A stretch of 64,000 nt of DNA from Baylisascaris procyonis (Eukaryota > Nematoda > Chromadorea > Rhabditida > Ascarididae), in the NCBI GenBank assembly GCA_037389465.1, contig JAZARR010000206.1:372001-436000 (forward strand), read 5' to 3'. Shown piece by piece: positions 60,885 through 64,000 of the stretch (the stretch's first letter is position 1; each line of letters begins with the position of its first letter). Position numbers and translations under genes: made by a program. The notes beneath the pieces are model-generated. The model was not told the origin of the DNA, made no database searches, and saw nothing but the letters and a program-made list of their open reading frames with translations.

Positions 60885-63395
60885 TGATGTCGAATTCACT
60901 AGCTTTATGCACTTTGCATGTTTATTATAACGGGTCATCTTTTTTTCTATTATTTTGTTCTGCTGTAAATGAAAAATTTAAATTTTTTTCTCTGGAGAAG
61001 GGGAATGAGAGGAAGTGAAATGGGAAATTCAATTGGGAATATTCACCAAGATTGCTTCATTTATGAGAATATGAAAGTTTTAACGTTCGTATATTGTGCA
61101 ATCGGGAGCCTCTCCTTATCTAATTGTTGCTGTAGCCGTCATGTTTAGCTGACGAGGGTGCGAAATTAAAGTTTAGTGTCCGTAGATGCTCACGATACGT
61201 ATCGCAATGATTGGCCCGATCATATATTGTCTATTCGGGTCTATGCGTTTTGTTTTCGTTTTCAAATTGGGTGGTTCATCAACAAGTATGTTCATTGGAT
61301 CTCTTTTAATACTCGTTTGAATCTTCATATTTCCCCATATATTTCTTTATTGTTATTGGAAAATATGAATATTATTGTTGTTATGCTGCACATATGAATA
61401 TTATTCAATTTTATAATTCATTGTTGTGCTGCATTGTTTTTTATTTGTTGTTTTTACACAAATCGGATAGATATAAGCTATTTTTGTGCATTGAGATGGA
61501 TAATGCGATCCGATAAGCCCGGCAGATTTTACATGGATTACAATACGTTCGAAGTCATTTAGTGGATACGTTAACATTCCGGTAATGCCACATGCCTTTT
61601 GCATCATAGTTGCGTCTATAAAGCAATAACTGGGAAAATCGGCCTCAGAAGTAATTTTTGTTGTTTCTTCTTTCATTTCCGCTGGCAGGCGGTGGTATCT
61701 TCAGCAAGGAGTGGTGTACATCTTAAATAGGGATATTTTACAGAATATTGCACTGGGGTACGTGGGAGTAAATTGTTAGCAATTTGCTTTGGTGTCGATT
61801 ACTTGGAGATGTGTACGGATAGTTAGTTGCGGTGGTAACAAATCGAGCAGAAATAAGGAGGGGAGAGGTTGTCAAGCAAAAAAAAAAACAAATGGAGATC
61901 CTCTATGTGTCGTCTCGGAGGGAGGGAGATCTTTTATAGATATAATGATACGGTTTTGTGGGCATTTTTTTTAATATAAGTACCACATTGCTGTTTATAT
62001 AATGCAATATTAGAGTTGTTGTTTTAATAGAGAAATAAAATTTTATTATCATAACGTTATGTATTTCATAAAGTTCGTTGTTTATGCGATTTTTGCGATA
62101 TCTTTTCATTGAATGAAGATAGATATAAATTAAGTAAGGTAATAGGAAGTGATTTACTTTACTTTATTACATTTTTATTGATTATTTGAATAATCGTTTA
62201 GATCAACATATTATTGAAGATTGAACGTTTCGACTAGTGGATTTTAGTCTTTTTTTTAAATTTTATTTATTTATTTTTTGTTTATTTTGAGGTAATTTTA
62301 GGGGTGGATGGGAAAAATTCATGGATGGATATTGTGAAGCTATCAGTATTTTTCAATGCAATTGCAAAATTATTGTGTTGAATATATCGATTCACCTCTA
62401 CCATTTGAATATGTGCTTGTATCGTTATTTTAATGCTAAGTCATTCTCACTGACTCAACTAGATAGATCGTGCAGAATGGGGAAGTTGCTCTAAAACTAG
62501 ACAGGTTATTAAAGATTGGCAAATTTTGAAGTAAATTCTTTTTTTTGAGAGAGAGAGAGAGAGAGAGGGAGAGAAAAGAACGATTTAGCTGCGTTTTTCT
62601 TTCATGATTAGAGAATTTTTATTTCTGCAAGAAAATCTTCAGTTTGCAATTATTAACAAGTTAAGATATGTTTTTCGTGACAGCCGGCTGGCGTCGAAGG
62701 TCTGAGAATGTTCCCTAAAATAAACGTTTTGGACATTAGCTATTAGTTAGTCAGGAAAAAATGTGACAAAAATATTGCTTTAAATAACTTCCATCATCGT
62801 GTTGTGTACACATGGAATATTCTTCATCAAAATATCGTTAGGATTTTTAGACCATTTTGATCTCCGCTTTAACGCAAATCCCGTGTTTTGAATATCCCTG
62901 TTGCTTATATTCAAGTGATGGTCGTTTCGAGGTTTCTTGCCTTGCTTATCGACTTATCTGTCCCGGTATAGTGAAGAGATGATCATTGGAGTACCTGTGT
63001 GTTTTTCCTCTTCGTTTATTTAGTTACCTCTCTATGATAGTGTTGTTTTTCTCGTTTTACTTATACAAATGTTTTCTTTATAGGATGTGTTAGATAAAAA
63101 ATTAAATTTAAAAAATTTGGTACCTCTGGCCTATTTTATAGTAGAGTGCAATGAAATTCATTCCAATTGTGATCATCTTGTAGAAGAGTTTATTAGTTTT
63201 TTGTTTCATCCCTCAGCAAGAGAAAAAAATATTCGAGTCAGGAAGGGGGTTGTTGTGAAGGATAACGATATCATTACCAACCATACGGGAAGCGGACGAC
63301 AATATCGTTTGTTAACATGTCATGATGTTGTGTTCCTTTGAAACATAATGAAATGTTTATTGAATTAAATTGCTTCAGGCATAAAAGTTTGCGGT
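60885..63395. other. 3' flank of the ICE1-like gene
   Basis: It should hold the 3' UTR. An AATAAA lies near 62033. A (GA)n run occurs at about 62548-62575. Open frames at 61176-61397 (+), 61401-61676 (-) and 63087-63341 (+) show no recognisable domain and are not called as genes. Confidence 0.4.
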
Positions 63396-63479
63396 ATGCG
63401 GACGTCGGATGAGAGGAGCGCAGAACAAATGAAGAAGAAAGCATCGTCGTCGAAACTGGTACTCTGGGAACCGTATAAG
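63396..63479 (+). CDS. possible first coding exon of a further gene (partial)
   Basis: After a CTTCAG acceptor at 63378, an ATG opens 28 codons (MRTSDERSAEQMKKK, then LVLWEPYK) that end at AAG followed by GTGCAT, a usable donor, in phase 0. The charged composition is more protein-like than the flanking DNA. The rest would lie beyond the window or in exons I could not identify before 64000. The product is unknown. Confidence 0.3.
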
Positions 63480-64000
63480 GTGCATTTCTTGTTGCCTAAT
63501 TTATCCTTGATAGACCTATGATGGCACATTAATTTGGTTTTTTAAAGCGTAGGTATTGGTTAAATCTAAAAGATGGGAGACCATTGCTTCTAATGGTTCT
63601 GAAGGAGGAGTACCAAGGTATTCAGGAATAAATTCGGGTAATTTGGGGAAGGGGTATCAATAACCTGAGGGGTAAATTCCGGGTAAATTTAAGTAAACCC
63701 GTAACACTTGAAAGATCGGGCCCATTGAGGAAATAATTCGGCAGCTTTACAAGTTTTACTGCAAAGCGGATGCAATGTTTTACGAATATTTACTCTATCA
63801 GAAACATTTTCAAGCCTAATGTTTGATAAGTAATTGACGAATGCCATATTCATATCGTAATAAATTTGCAAGTTCTTCGATTATGTGAATCGTATCGATA
63901 AAATAACACTTAATTTTAAAATAAAATATAAAAGCATGGAAGAATCTTAGAAAAATCTAATGGATTTATATATTTTAAGCAATTGCATTTAACCATTGGA

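Noticed and set aside
61401..61676. Minus-strand open frame of 91 codons downstream of the ICE1-like gene
   Set aside because: No domain, no splice partners and no supporting context were seen; it lies in the presumed 3' UTR. It remains possible but unsupported.
63087..63341. Open frame of 84 codons preceded by TTTATAG
   Set aside because: No phase-compatible link to the ICE1-like gene, which already has a stop at 60884, and no recognisable domain.

Overview
This window looks like AT-rich metazoan nuclear DNA, probably from a nematode. It has small phase-consistent exons, introns of a few hundred bases to several kilobases, and splice acceptors that are mostly TTTCAG or TTGCAG. The lineage is an inference from splice-site style and protein character; nothing here proves it. 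No rRNA, CRISPR array or intact transposon was recognised. Exon joins were worked out by hand from open frames, splice motifs and intron phase.

Layout. A KLHL18-type BTB-BACK-Kelch gene runs left to right (844-8149, 11 exons, 582 aa). It is followed by an AT-rich gap and meets, tail to tail, a right-to-left gene for a small ER protein disulfide isomerase (10780-17269, 6 exons, about 401 aa) with a CTAC active site, a Lys/Glu-rich tail and a terminal KDEL. About 690 bp upstream of its ATG lies the 3' end of another right-to-left gene (17955-23431), whose mostly helical product I do not recognise and which has two possible 3' ends. A 2.7 kb head-to-head interval separates it from a very long left-to-right gene (26166-60884, 31 exons, about 1,825 aa). 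That gene encodes an N-terminal coiled coil, a long charged and disordered middle and a helical C-terminal domain. I read it as a divergent Little elongation complex subunit 1 (ICE1). A possible first exon of one more gene sits near 63.4 kb.

The most striking structure is a 37-bp satellite, 33680-41375. It holds exactly 208 units in register from end to end and makes up 89% of one 8.7 kb intron of the ICE1-like gene. Exon phase is preserved across it. Marker variants recur at whole-unit offsets (32, 33, 46, 25 and 48 units), so the array grew by block duplication. Other non-genic structure includes a 124-bp (AT)n tract, several (CAGA)n-bearing dispersed stretches, a 15-bp-arm inverted repeat inside a degenerate repeat, and many poly-A/T and poly-G runs.

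The genes do not form one pathway. KLHL18 is a CUL3 ubiquitin-ligase adaptor, the PDI-like protein belongs to ER folding, and ICE1 belongs to snRNA transcription by RNA polymerase II. The two right-to-left genes are close enough to be an operon if this is a nematode, but the sequence alone does not show that.
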